Source: an uncultured Peptococcaceae bacterium (GTDB lineage Bacteria > Bacillota > Peptococcia > Peptococcales > Peptococcaceae). Taken from it: a stretch of DNA of 13,796 bases. The translations under genes were made by a program, and so were the position numbers. A model generated the notes under the pieces. It made no database searches. It saw nothing but the letters and a program-made list of their open reading frames with translations, and had not been told where the DNA came from. The DNA is taken from assembly GCA_958451915.1 (NCBI GenBank), contig CAUDRX010000046.1, positions 1 through 13,796 on the forward strand, in the 5' to 3' direction. Each line of letters opens with the position of its first letter. Position 1 is the stretch's first letter. Positions 1 through 7,113 of the stretch are shown in pieces.

Positions 1-2
1 GC

Positions 3-755
3 TTAGGTGTATCTTTGCATACTGAGTACAGTTATGGAAAACGTAAGTTTCAGTCTGCATTGATTCAACGTTATCCTGAGATTATTCATGCACACAATAA
101 GAGAGTGCCTCAATTATGGAAAAATGAAAGATGGGCCTTGGAATTTGCAGAATTTCTGATTGCGTTGGTTGGTAAAAAATATCAACCGAGCATTATAGAG
201 ATCCATCCGCCATTTAACGATTATTCAAGCATGGGGTCTTTTATGGCTACGTATCACTGTTTTGAAGAGCGGGTTTTGGAAGAATTTCCCAATGTGGCAA
301 TTCTGATCGAGAATCGTAGTGGAACTGTTTACAGAGGCGGCAAATTTATTTTGTCTCGAATAGAAGACTTACTGTTATTATGTGAGCATATTTCTATGAA
401 CAATTCTTCTCTTCGTCTGGCCTTGGATATTCCACAGCTTTACACGGCCCACGATGCAAGTGAAGTCGATGAAATCGTTGGTTTGCTTCATGAGGTACAT
501 AATATCAGAGATTACATAGAAGGAATTCATTTGTGGGGGAAGAAATTAAACGCTTCTGGAAGAAAGATTGTGCATAGTGGAGATTTGAATACATACTTTA
601 ATGATGCTGAAACGAAAGCAGCATTTTTGAATGAATTCTCTAAGTGCTTTAGCGATGGTAAGATTCGTAAAATGGTATTGGAAGTTAACAGTAAAAACGA
701 AGATCTGTTATCGATTATTGCAGATTTGGAATCTTCCAATGTGAACTTTGTTTGA
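3..755 (+). CDS. TIM-barrel sugar isomerase/AP-endonuclease-like protein, 5' end cut off
   Basis: The reading frame is open from the first complete codon of the window, so the true start lies upstream. A TTG at 15 has no ribosome site in view and is probably not the start. About 250 residues are visible. They show the alternating acidic and histidine positions of xylose-isomerase-like TIM barrels: Glu in IEIHPP, Glu in AILIENR, Asp in ALDIPQ, His in GIHLWGK, His in KIVHSGDL and Glu in MVLEVNS, which would be metal ligands in that fold. I assign the fold from this pattern only; the substrate could be a sugar, a sugar phosphate or damaged DNA. A candidate terminator follows, so the gene appears to end its own transcript and is not in an operon with the AbiE pair. 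Confidence 0.6.
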   Translation, partial: LGVSLHTEYSYGKRKFQSALIQRYPEIIHAHNKRVPQLWKNERWALEFAEFLIALVGKKYQPSIIEIHPPFNDYSSMGSFMATYHCFEERVLEEFPNVAILIENRSGTVYRGGKFILSRIEDLLLLCEHISMNNSSLRLALDIPQLYTAHDASEVDEIVGLLHEVHNIRDYIEGIHLWGKKLNASGRKIVHSGDLNTYFNDAETKAAFLNEFSKCFSDGKIRKMVLEVNSKNEDLLSIIADLESSNVNFV

Positions 756-759
756 ATGA

Positions 760-802
760 AACGTTTGTAACGTAGGCATTGCCCTTACTTGTAATGTTTT
801 TT
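760..802 (+). terminator. Candidate Rho-independent terminator after the TIM-barrel gene
   Basis: AACGTT (760-765) pairs with AATGTT (793-798) using one G-U pair. Inside are GTAA/TTAC and GGC/GCC pairings. A run of T follows to 802. The stem is interrupted, so this is a moderate call. Confidence 0.45.
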
Positions 803-878
803 GATCATTCAGGTGAGGGTAATTATTTTAGTTGATATTTTTCGGATACAACAAAGCGGAAGATGTATCTGGAAAATA

Positions 879-911
879 CTGACGGATGTTTGTAGTATGG
901 TACAATATAAT
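879..911 (+). promoter_or_regulatory. Candidate sigma-70-type promoter for the AbiE operon
   Basis: CTGACG at 879-884 lies 16 bp before TACAAT at 901-906, and a perfect TATAAT overlaps at 906-911. The antitoxin start codon is 30 bp downstream, after a clear ribosome site (AAGGTG, 930-935). Confidence 0.5.
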
Positions 912-940
912 TAAATCTTTAAAAGCAAGAAGGTGAGAAC

Positions 941-1546
941 ATGAGCTCACAAGTGATGTTGAATAATATTTTCAAGAAGGGTAGTGGCATCGCGCGCACA
1001 GCAGATTTCAATGCGAATGGTATTTCTACGCAGGAAGTGGCCAAGCTGTGCAAAGAAGGGCGGTTGCTGCGGATCAAGCATGGGTATTACCAGAGCGCCG
1101 ATGATCCTTACCTGTCAGAAGAGCAGCTTTTGGCGTCCTTGCTGCCGGAAGCTGTCATCTGTCTGGAATCGTCGTTGTTTCGTTATGGCTACAGTGATCT
1201 TACACCGCGTGCATGGTCAGTGACGGTGCCACGCAACATCTCTCTGAACAAGTTGAAGATCGATGGCCTTGCGCTCGGCATCCATTTTACATCAAAGGAT
1301 CTTTATGATATCGGTAAAACAACAGCAGATTTCAATGGCGTACAGCTGGCGATCTATGATCGGGAACGCACCATTTGTGATTGCTTCAAATTTCGTTCTC
1401 AGCTCGACAGCGAAGTGTTTAGTAAAGCGCTGAATGCTTACGCCAAAGATGATCGAAAGAATCTGGCGAACCTTATCACGTATGCGAAAAAGTTGCGCGT
1501 ATATAAAAAGGTTGAAGAGATCATGGAGGTGCTCTTGAATGGCTGA
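941..1546 (+). CDS. abiEi: AbiEi-family antitoxin / transcriptional regulator of a type IV toxin-antitoxin system
   Basis: This 201-residue protein has an N-terminal winged-helix-like region (residues about 5-50, with STQEVAKLCKEGRLLRIKHG) followed by the AbiEi C-terminal domain. The segment AIYDRERTICDCFKFRSQLD (about 137-156) is characteristic of the family. AbiEi proteins neutralise the AbiEii nucleotidyltransferase toxin indirectly and repress their own promoter. The start is set by AAGGTG five bases before the ATG. The toxin gene starts eight bases before this gene ends, the usual antitoxin-first, translationally coupled arrangement. Length and order match known AbiE pairs. Negative autoregulation is inferred from the family; I did not identify a convincing operator. 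No disruption is seen, so the gene looks functional. Confidence 0.88.
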   Translation: MSSQVMLNNIFKKGSGIARTADFNANGISTQEVAKLCKEGRLLRIKHGYYQSADDPYLSEEQLLASLLPEAVICLESSLFRYGYSDLTPRAWSVTVPRNISLNKLKIDGLALGIHFTSKDLYDIGKTTADFNGVQLAIYDRERTICDCFKFRSQLDSEVFSKALNAYAKDDRKNLANLITYAKKLRVYKKVEEIMEVLLNG

Positions 1547-2450
1547 TATTGGGGCATCTGTGTTTGCACGGTTGAAAAACAAAGCGAAAGAGACTGGGCG
1601 ATCAAATCAGCTTTGCGTTCAACTATTTTGCCAAGAAGAATTTTTGCGCCGATTAGAGCGCTCTGATTATGCAGAAAATCTTGTGCTAAAAGGTGGACTC
1701 TTTCTCTATACGCTCACCGGATTTGATAGTCGCGTGACTATGGACATCGATTTTCTGCTTCGACAGCTGCCGAATACACCAGAGCAGCTGAAAATGATCC
1801 TTGAAGAGATCATTTCTGTTTCGACAGGCAACGAGTTCATTACATTTGAGATCAAAAGCGTTGAACCAATCTTGTTAGAAAAGAAATATGCTGGTATCAG
1901 TGTGTTGATTATTGCTCATATCAAGAATACAAAGACGCCATTTAAGATCGATTTTGGCGTGGGTGACATCATCAGCCCAGGGCAGGAAAAACGCACATTG
2001 CCAACTCAACTGGATGATTTTTCTGCACCAGTCGTCAATACCTATTCGCTGGAGACTACCGTGGCAGAAAAGCTTGATGCCATTCTCGATCTTATGCAGC
2101 TATCCAGTAGAATGAAGGATTACTATGATCTGTACTATATCGCTAGTAAATTTGACTTTGATGGTAGCGTCTTAGTTGAAGCAATGAGGAAAACATTTGC
2201 CAATCGTGGCCATTCGTTTACGTTGGTGCAGTTTGAAGAAATGCTGGAATTTGATCAAGATCCAAGTATGCAAAAGAAATGGCAGCAGTTTATCAAGAAG
2301 AAAAAGATTGAAGCAGATGACTATTCGATGGTCATGCATGTGATCAGGACATTTCTGGAGAAGCCGTATGAGGCAATGTGGAGAAATAGTAAAATTCCGC
2401 CATCCAATATTGCTGCACTGGCATCCTTTTCAGATTGGAGTCGTTTTTAG
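1539..2450 (+). CDS. abiEii: AbiEii/AbiGii-type nucleotidyltransferase toxin
   Basis: The 303-residue protein carries the nucleotidyltransferase-like signature of AbiEii toxins. GG at residues 52-53 (LKGGLFLY) is followed by D69-x-D71 in TMDIDFLL, a third acidic position near D138 (KIDFGVGD), and the R-x-K-D-x-x-D motif at R191, K193, D194 and D197 (RMKDYYDLYY). Members of this family transfer nucleotides to RNA, in studied cases tRNA acceptor ends, and stop growth, giving abortive phage infection. All motif residues are present and there is no frameshift, so an active toxin is expected. It overlaps the upstream antitoxin gene by eight bases and shares its promoter. The RNA target cannot be read from the sequence. 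Confidence 0.9.
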   Translation: MADIGASVFARLKNKAKETGRSNQLCVQLFCQEEFLRRLERSDYAENLVLKGGLFLYTLTGFDSRVTMDIDFLLRQLPNTPEQLKMILEEIISVSTGNEFITFEIKSVEPILLEKKYAGISVLIIAHIKNTKTPFKIDFGVGDIISPGQEKRTLPTQLDDFSAPVVNTYSLETTVAEKLDAILDLMQLSSRMKDYYDLYYIASKFDFDGSVLVEAMRKTFANRGHSFTLVQFEEMLEFDQDPSMQKKWQQFIKKKKIEADDYSMVMHVIRTFLEKPYEAMWRNSKIPPSNIAALASFSDWSRF

Positions 2451-2525
2451 GGGCTTGAGTCAATCGGTTTAGAAAAGCAGAAGCCATATTGGATGCCTGA
2501 TGACAGATTGTATTATTTGTTTAAA

Positions 2526-2554
2526 TTGGTGATGAGTTTAAGGCGTAATACAAT
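2526..2554 (+). promoter_or_regulatory. Candidate promoter in leader copy 1
   Basis: TTGGTG (2526-2531), a 17-bp spacer and TACAAT (2549-2554). The same hexamers and spacing recur in copy 2, which supports function. The start point would fall near 2561, leaving a leader of about 125 nt before the helicase start. Confidence 0.6.
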
Positions 2555-2578
2555 AGAAAAAATGTAAAAAATTGCGAG

Positions 2579-2623
2579 ATATATCTGCCAGTTTTCATAT
2601 GGATTGAAAACTGGCAGATATAT
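2579..2623 (+). repeat. Perfect 19-bp inverted repeat (hairpin or operator) in the helicase leader
   Basis: Left arm ATATATCTGCCAGTTTTCA (2579-2597), loop of 7 nt, right arm 2605-2623 perfectly complementary. It lies in the expected 5' leader and is not followed by a T run, so it is not a classical terminator. It could be a repressor operator or an RNA hairpin. Confidence 0.85.
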
Positions 2624-2687
2624 GAGTATCATGAAATTCATAAATATAATGATGGAAGCAAAGAGCGCAAATGAAATGAGGATGAGA

Positions 2688-4730
2688 ATGACATATTTTT
2701 CAGGATATAGCACAATCGAAGAACAAGAAAAAAGAAAGTCTAACCTAAAAGTAATTGGCACGGAGGTTACCTCATTTTTTTGGGATACTGTACCGGCTAA
2801 CGGCTTTGAGGAGCGAGAAGGCCAACAGGATATGTCTTTTGAGATTGTGGATGCCCTTATTCAGGATCAACATTTCGCGGTTGAGGCCGGAGTTGGAATT
2901 GGAAAATCATTTGGGTACTTGGTACCAGTCTTGCTGTACAACAAGAGAATGAAAAAACCTGTTATTGTGGCTACATCAACTATTGCGCTACAAGAGCAGC
3001 TTTGGGACGATATCCACATTGTGATGAAGCTTCTCAATCTCCAACCAGAAATTATCCTTGCGAAAGGGCAGACTCATTATCTCTGTCATAAACGGGCTGA
3101 TGAGTACATGAATATGGCAGATTCTGTAATTCCGGTAGAACTGCAAAGTGGACTTGAAAGTGGATTTCAGGAAAGAAAGCAGTTTCCGCCAACTTTACCG
3201 CAGAATATCTGGGATAAAGTGAATGTGCAGCGGTTCAGTATGCGAAATTGTAGTGGTTGTGAAAAGAAATGTCTTTACTATGTCATACGTTCGAATATAA
3301 GATACACCGATGGAATTATCCTCTGCAACCAAGACTTCCTGACTGCACATCTTCAGCAAATACGGGGCGGGCAGGACGGCCTTATCAACCGTGAGGCCGA
3401 TCTGATTGTTGTGGATGAAGCGCACAACTTGGATGATAAAGTGCGAAGTGCCACCACTGAGCGTGTCAATCAGGGGATGTTACTAGGGCTTATTGAAAGC
3501 GCAATCAAAGAGGTAAAAGCTGTTAATAGGCAGAATCTCTATGGAGATGTTGAAGACGCTGAGAAGACAATTAGCGCGTTCTTTGATTGCCTCAAGGCGC
3601 AAATGCAGGAACAAATCACTCATTCACAGCAAGATATACGATATGCGGATCGTTTTTTCTTTAAGGATAGCAAAGATTCCTTAGTACTCCTTAAGGCGAT
3701 GATAGAGACCATCCAAAGTGTTGCTCGCAGCATTCAGATTTACAGCAGCATTGATTACGGCAGTCGATCAACAGCAGCATCAGACGAACTTGATAGCCTA
3801 AGTTGGAGTCTTGCAGAACTAATTGAGCAAATTGATAGTAACCTTCTCTGGATTGAGCGCAAAAGGAATAATGCAGAGCTTGTTTACTGCCCCAATAATA
3901 CCAGTCAAGTAACCAATCGATTGTATTTCAGTGGAAAAGAAAAAGTAATCTTGACCTCCGCAACAATGACTAATGCAAATAATGGAGCCTTAGTGGATCA
4001 ATACTCTTATTTTATTAGCAATACAGGTTTTCCGACAGACGAACGTGGTTGTTTGTCTGAGCCGAAACCTTCTCCCTATCCATACGATAAACATTCCATG
4101 ATTTATTATTGTGATGATCTGCCTCATCCTACAGAGGAGCACGAAGCTTTTATTGAGCAGGGAGTACAACGTTTGCTAAAAGTTTTGGAAATTTCAGGCG
4201 GGAAGGCACTAGTGTTGTTTACTGCAAAAACAGATATGAAGGAAGTTTATACCATTCTTAGCGAATTGAACTTGCCGTATAAGATCCTAATGCAGCAACC
4301 CGGTTCATCACAGGATAAAATTCTTAATGAGTTTCGGGAAGACACTAACTCTGTTCTGCTCGGAACAGGCGCTTACTGGGAAGGTATCAGCATTGAAGGC
4401 AAAAGCCTTTCTAATGTCGTGATTTTCCGTCTTCCATTTCCTGTGCCTGATCCAATTATTGAATACAAAGCATCCATTGCTAAGGACGCATTGATGGATG
4501 TTCTTGTCCCAGAAATGATTATTAAGCTCAAACAAGGAATAGGCAGGCTGATTCGCAATTTTAGCGATACTGGAATCGTATGTATCATTGATCCACGGCT
4601 TCGGGATGACCAGTCTGCCAGATACCACGATATTGTATGGGAATCTCTTCCTATAAAGAATAGAACAAACAAACTTGACAGATTAAAAGAATTCTTCGAT
4701 AACCTTTCCGAACCGTTGAATCCTTTTTGA
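2688..4730 (+). CDS. dinG-like: DinG/XPD-family iron-sulfur DNA helicase
   Basis: A superfamily 2 helicase of 680 residues if started at 2688. Walker A is EAGVGIGKS with K73. DEAH is at 243-246 (VVDEAHN). The conserved C-terminal motif QGIGRLIR starts at 616. Four cysteines, C133, C188, C191 and C195, lie between Walker A and DEAH as expected for the 4Fe-4S cluster of Rad3/XPD/DinG enzymes, which unwind DNA 5' to 3' using ATP. There is no N-terminal exonuclease domain as in the Bacillus DinG type. The frame is open from 2604, but that ATG lies in the leader hairpin and the upstream part matches the non-coding leader copy at 7482-7636. ATG 2688, with GAGG six bases upstream, is preferred; 2676 is possible. 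It stands alone after a dedicated promoter, which suggests an accessory defence role and not the housekeeping dinG. That role is inference. Confidence 0.85.
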   Translation: MTYFSGYSTIEEQEKRKSNLKVIGTEVTSFFWDTVPANGFEEREGQQDMSFEIVDALIQDQHFAVEAGVGIGKSFGYLVPVLLYNKRMKKPVIVATSTIALQEQLWDDIHIVMKLLNLQPEIILAKGQTHYLCHKRADEYMNMADSVIPVELQSGLESGFQERKQFPPTLPQNIWDKVNVQRFSMRNCSGCEKKCLYYVIRSNIRYTDGIILCNQDFLTAHLQQIRGGQDGLINREADLIVVDEAHNLDDKVRSATTERVNQGMLLGLIESAIKEVKAVNRQNLYGDVEDAEKTISAFFDCLKAQMQEQITHSQQDIRYADRFFFKDSKDSLVLLKAMIETIQSVARSIQIYSSIDYGSRSTAASDELDSLSWSLAELIEQIDSNLLWIERKRNNAELVYCPNNTSQVTNRLYFSGKEKVILTSATMTNANNGALVDQYSYFISNTGFPTDERGCLSEPKPSPYPYDKHSMIYYCDDLPHPTEEHEAFIEQGVQRLLKVLEISGGKALVLFTAKTDMKEVYTILSELNLPYKILMQQPGSSQDKILNEFREDTNSVLLGTGAYWEGISIEGKSLSNVVIFRLPFPVPDPIIEYKASIAKDALMDVLVPEMIIKLKQGIGRLIRNFSDTGIVCIIDPRLRDDQSARYHDIVWESLPIKNRTNKLDRLKEFFDNLSEPLNPF

Positions 4731-5170
4731 TTTCATCATATCTCGTAAAATTTTTCCAATCTGAAATTTATAATTTAAGTGCAACAAATTAAAGCAACCC
4801 ATAGAATTCTTGGCACAATGGGATTAGGAAAAAGAATCCGTATACCAGTAGGAACGATCCACTCTATGAGCTGATATAATCATCTTATCATAGATGAGCG
4901 AAGATATTATCCCTTCAATCTCATGGTAAATCTCCTTCTAACAATTGCGTAAGAAAACAGCCGTGTTCTCTCTACCATTACGCACGAGCAGAAAAGAATT
5001 TCTTTGGACAGAGAGTATCCGTCCTGCACTGCGCAGACAGTCTACGAAAAGCGTTAGGCACAATCATCACAAAACACGCGTAAAATCAGTCGCAAAAAAT
5101 TACGATTGATTTTGCGTGCGTTTCTATATACAACCGATGATTGCGACGCTAATGAGGGAGGAAACGCGTA
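4731..5170. other. Non-coding stretch between the helicase and the Fic unit
   Basis: No ORF with a credible start is visible. All three plus frames have short open stretches around 4950-5090, as expected by chance. Short inverted repeats occur: TGCGTAA/TTACGCA near 4946 and 4979, and a small palindrome near 4995. TTTAATTTGTTGCACTT on the minus strand near 4780 vaguely resembles insertion-sequence ends, but no transposase accompanies it. The only strong structure is the nested repeat at 5061-5143. Confidence 0.5.
5061..5143. repeat. Nested inverted repeat (possible MITE-like or RNA structure)
   Basis: Outer arms CAATCATC (5061-5068) and GATGATTG (5136-5143) are perfect complements. Inner arms AAAATCAGTCG (5082-5092) and CGATTGATTTT (5103-5113) pair with one mismatch, and CACGC (5075-5079) with GCGTG (5114-5118). 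The structure ends about 10 bp before the ribosome-site-like GGGAGG at 5156. Confidence 0.6.
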
Positions 5171-5305
5171 TTGAATGAAAACACCAAGCCAGGCATGCTA
5201 AAAGTGCTTTCCGGTTTTCCTATTGTTCCGATAAGTGCTTTGCGTTATTCCGAAAGCCTTGTTATTGTTCCGCTTGTGGGGTATAGTATGAGTGAAGCGA
5301 GGTGA
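5171..5305 (+). CDS. Possible 44-residue leader ORF upstream of fic
   Basis: A TTG start at 5171 is preceded by GGGAGG nine bases upstream. The frame runs 44 codons to TGA at 5303-5305, inside the ribosome site of the Fic gene and seven bases before its ATG, an arrangement that favours translational coupling. The product has a hydrophobic middle with two IVP motifs (GFPIVP, LVIVPLVG) and no family I recognise. The two motifs come from the TATTGTTCCG direct repeat, which may instead be an operator, and the Fic promoter hexamers lie within this frame. The ORF may therefore be accidental. It is not an obvious FicA-type antitoxin, because the inhibitory motif is already inside the Fic protein. 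Confidence 0.35.
   Translation: MNENTKPGMLKVLSGFPIVPISALRYSESLVIVPLVGYSMSEAR
5221..5272 (+). repeat. TATTGTTCCG direct repeats at the fic promoter
   Basis: TATTGTTCCG occurs at 5221-5230 and 5263-5272. A related TTATTCCG lies between them at 5245-5252. The three CCG ends are 22 and 20 bp apart, about two helical turns, and the last copy overlaps the -35 and spacer region. This is a plausible operator array. Confidence 0.5.
5259..5287 (+). promoter_or_regulatory. Candidate promoter just upstream of fic
   Basis: TTGTTA (5259-5264), a 17-bp spacer and TATAGT (5282-5287). The Fic ATG at 5313 is about 20 bases from the expected transcript start. Confidence 0.5.
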
Positions 5306-5312
5306 GATGTGG

Positions 5313-6206
5313 ATGTATATATCCGTAAAGCAAGCCGCGGAGAAGTGGGGCATTTCTGATCGAAGAGTGCGCACATTGTGCGCTGAAGGAAAAATTCCCG
5401 GGGTTATCCGCGAAGGTCGCGCTTGGAGAATTCCTGAAAGTGCAGACAAACCGCAGGATGGCAGATACAAATCTGTGGAAAGTCTCTTGGAAATGATTGA
5501 CCGAAAGAAAGCAGAATTGGATACCAGACGACCATTGACCGAAGGTGAAATTGAACGGCTTACAGAAGAATTTGTGGTAGAGTATACCTACAATTCCAAT
5601 GCGATTGAAGGTAATACACTGACCTTGAGGGAAACAGATCTGGTTCTGAGGGGGCTTACGATTGATCAAAAACCATTGAAAGACCATATGGAGGCAGTTG
5701 GTCATAAAGATGCGTTTTATTTTGTACAGGATCTGGTAAAAGAGCAGGTGCCGCTATCAGAAAGCGTGATAAAACAGATTCATTATTTGGTGTTGGCAGA
5801 TAAAAAAGAAGACCGTGGCGTTTACAGACGGGTTCCTGTGAGAATCATGGGAGCAAAACACGAGCCAGTACAGCCATATCTTATTCAATCGAAGATGGAG
5901 CGATTGTTAGAAGAATATAGAAGCAACACTGAGCATATTATTACCAAGCTTGCACGGTTTCACATCGAATTTGAAGGCATTCATCCGTTTATAGATGGGA
6001 ATGGTCGAACAGGGCGATTGCTTGTTAATTTGGAACTAATGAAAGCAGGATACCCTCCAATCAATATCAAATTTAAAGATCGAGTCGCCTATTATAATGC
6101 GTTCGATGACTATTACGAGAAACACCATTTAGATGCCATGGAAAAATTATTTGCAGAATATCTAAATGAAAGATTGGAAAACTATTTGATGATACTAAAA
6201 GAATAA
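5313..6206 (+). CDS. Fic-domain protein (class II) with N-terminal helix-turn-helix
   Basis: A 297-residue protein. Residues 1-45 (MYISVKQAAEKWGISDRRVR) form an excisionase/MerR-like helix-turn-helix. The middle carries the inhibitory motif S95-x3-E99-G100-N101 (SNAIEGN), and the Fic core has the full catalytic motif HPFIDGNGRTGR at 224-235, including catalytic H224 and the phosphate-binding arginines. Fic enzymes usually transfer AMP to protein hydroxyls. The inhibitory glutamate N-terminal to the core marks class II, a self-inhibited enzyme that needs no separate antitoxin. The frame is also open from GTG 5292, but ATG 5313 follows GAGGTGA by seven bases and gives the normal N-terminus. The DNA-binding domain suggests autoregulation, perhaps through the upstream direct repeats. 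A strong terminator follows. The target is unknown. Confidence 0.9.
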   Translation: MYISVKQAAEKWGISDRRVRTLCAEGKIPGVIREGRAWRIPESADKPQDGRYKSVESLLEMIDRKKAELDTRRPLTEGEIERLTEEFVVEYTYNSNAIEGNTLTLRETDLVLRGLTIDQKPLKDHMEAVGHKDAFYFVQDLVKEQVPLSESVIKQIHYLVLADKKEDRGVYRRVPVRIMGAKHEPVQPYLIQSKMERLLEEYRSNTEHIITKLARFHIEFEGIHPFIDGNGRTGRLLVNLELMKAGYPPINIKFKDRVAYYNAFDDYYEKHHLDAMEKLFAEYLNERLENYLMILKE

Positions 6207-6213
6207 GAGATCA

Positions 6214-6228
6214 CCAGCCGAAGGCTGG
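6214..6228. terminator. Small hairpin CCAGCC-GAA-GGCTGG after fic
   Basis: A perfect 6-bp stem with a 3-nt loop. AAAATTTT follows on the plus strand, so read downstream of the J-domain gene on the minus strand it comes just after a T-containing tract. It probably adds to the bidirectional stop between the two convergent units. Confidence 0.4.
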
Positions 6229-6236
6229 AAAATTTT

Positions 6237-6284
6237 GAAGGGATATGCTCTATACATGTGAGCATATCCCTTCTTTTTATTTTA
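6237..6284 (+). terminator. Strong Rho-independent terminator of the fic gene
   Basis: A perfect 14-bp stem (6237-6250 with 6260-6273, core AAGGGATATGCTC) and a 9-nt loop, followed by TTTTTATTTT. It touches the stop codon of the convergent J-domain gene, so it may also block read-through from that side. Confidence 0.9.
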
Positions 6285-6779
6285 CGTGAGTGCTGGCGGC
6301 TTGTCGTTGTCCTTCTGATTGCGCTTTACCTTAATTGTTGTGTACATCATGCGGATGTCGTCCATGCTGTAATCACCGCCGCCCCAGCGCCGATACCCTT
6401 CCGGGGATCTGTACCAGCAACGTTTCTTGCTGTGCCATTTGAACCCCAGCTCTTTAAGCTTCTCTTTGTGCGGCTTCGTGTTCCCACTGACCCAGATAAA
6501 ACAACCGATAATCTCTATGGTGATATTGTCCAACCTGATCAGCTCATTGATCAACCATTGGAATTCCTGCGGCGTCTCTTCCGTGTCGCGTTCGTATCGC
6601 TCACCGTCCTTGTTGACATGGATCCTTTTCACACGCTCGAACATGATCTCATATTCGGCGTTCAGCTCCTTCATCGCCTCGTTGCTCCCGCCTACGTCAG
6701 GATGCAGCTTCAAGCACAGGCGATGGTATTCTTTTTTCAGCTCTTCCAAGGTCTGGATGTCGTCTCTCAGGTATTTCAT
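6282..6779 (-). CDS. Small J-domain (DnaJ-like) protein of mobile-element type
   Basis: A 165-residue protein. Residues 8-45 form a short J domain with the essential HPD at 26-28 (LCLKLHPDVGG), the motif that stimulates Hsp70/DnaK ATPase. It lacks the G/F linker and zinc region of true DnaJ. The C-terminal half (about 85-150) contains KLKELGFKWHSKKRCWYRSP, seen in plasmid and conjugative-element J proteins; its role is unknown to me. An upstream in-frame ATG (6785) is only two bases from GGGGG, so the second ATG at 6779, with proper spacing, is preferred. It begins 13 bases after the DUF3846 stop, so the two are co-transcribed. The long open plus frame over this gene is a shadow. Confidence 0.75.
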   Translation of the reverse strand: MKYLRDDIQTLEELKKEYHRLCLKLHPDVGGSNEAMKELNAEYEIMFERVKRIHVNKDGERYERDTEETPQEFQWLINELIRLDNITIEIIGCFIWVSGNTKPHKEKLKELGFKWHSKKRCWYRSPEGYRRWGGGDYSMDDIRMMYTTIKVKRNQKDNDKPPALT

Positions 6780-6792
6780 AGTCATATCCCCC

Positions 6793-7113
6793 TTACTTCA
6801 AAGAAAATAGCTTGCTGTAACGTTCGATTTGTTCATCTGTCAGGCTTTGGAACGTTTCACTGTCGACAGGTGCCGAGCAAATGAAAAACGTGCCTGCGAT
6901 GATATCCACCAGCTGGCCCCCATCATCCAACAATGGGCGATTCAAGGCAATGCCGTTGATCTTCCCTTCCTCGTTGCAAACAAGTGCCACTTCTTCCATC
7001 CATGGGTAGATCGCTTGAATATAGCCCCCAACAACCTCCTGCATGGATCTCAGAGAGCCACCTATTTCCTTTGCCATTGGCTGGCGGCCAGCTTCAACAA
7101 CTAACACTTTCAT
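6793..7113 (-). CDS. DUF3846-domain protein
   Basis: A 106-residue protein matching the DUF3846 pattern from end to end: an N-terminal beta strand (KVLVVEAG), SLRSMQEVVGGYIQAIYP, VALVCNEEGKINGIALNRPL, DIIAGTFFICS and a final SLTDEQIERYSK. The biochemical role is unknown; the family is common on conjugative and integrative elements of Bacillota. The frame opens at a TTG (7119), but ATG 7113 with AAAGGATGG just upstream is the better start. The J-domain gene follows at once. With that partner it probably represents cargo or a remnant of an integrated element, inserted against the direction of the surrounding defence genes. Confidence 0.8.
   Translation of the reverse strand: MKVLVVEAGRQPMAKEIGGSLRSMQEVVGGYIQAIYPWMEEVALVCNEEGKINGIALNRPLLDDGGQLVDIIAGTFFICSAPVDSETFQSLTDEQIERYSKLFSLK

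Larger units (their letters stand above)
2503..2654 (+). repeat. Duplicated promoter-leader element, copy 1 (upstream of the helicase)
   Basis: This 152-bp stretch aligns nearly end to end with 7482-7636, with about 3 bp of gaps. Blocks such as ACAGATTGTATTATT, ATTGCGAGATATATC, AGTATCATGA and ATTCATAAATATAATGATG are identical. It contains a promoter, a hairpin and a conserved AT-rich tail, and ends just before the downstream start region. The similarity may extend weakly upstream to about 2474. The most divergent part is the pair of hairpin arms. Confidence 0.85.

Noticed and set aside
2464..2502. Weak hairpin before leader copy 1, similar to GCGGGTG/CATCCGC before copy 2 (near 7457-7480)
   Set aside because: Alignment between the copies is possible, but pairing in copy 1 is poor and only one base-pair change looks compensatory, so I do not call it as a structure.
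2604..2687. Upstream extension of the helicase to ATG 2604
   Set aside because: The ATG lies in the loop/arm of the leader hairpin, and the stretch matches the untranslated leader copy at 7482-7636, where the frame closes after ten codons. ATG 2688 with GAGG upstream is better.
4770..4800. Possible insertion-sequence end (GTTGCACTT on the minus strand)
   Set aside because: The resemblance is short and vague, there is no transposase gene, and no matching opposite end or target duplication was found.
5292..5312. GTG 5292 as the Fic start
   Set aside because: It would place the ribosome site inside the gene. ATG 5313 has GAGGTGA at seven bases and gives a normal helix-turn-helix N-terminus.
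6258..6884. 208-residue open plus frame opposite the J-domain gene
   Set aside because: The minus frame contains a J domain with HPD and, next to it, a full DUF3846 match. The plus frame has no family features, begins inside the terminator and is an antisense shadow.
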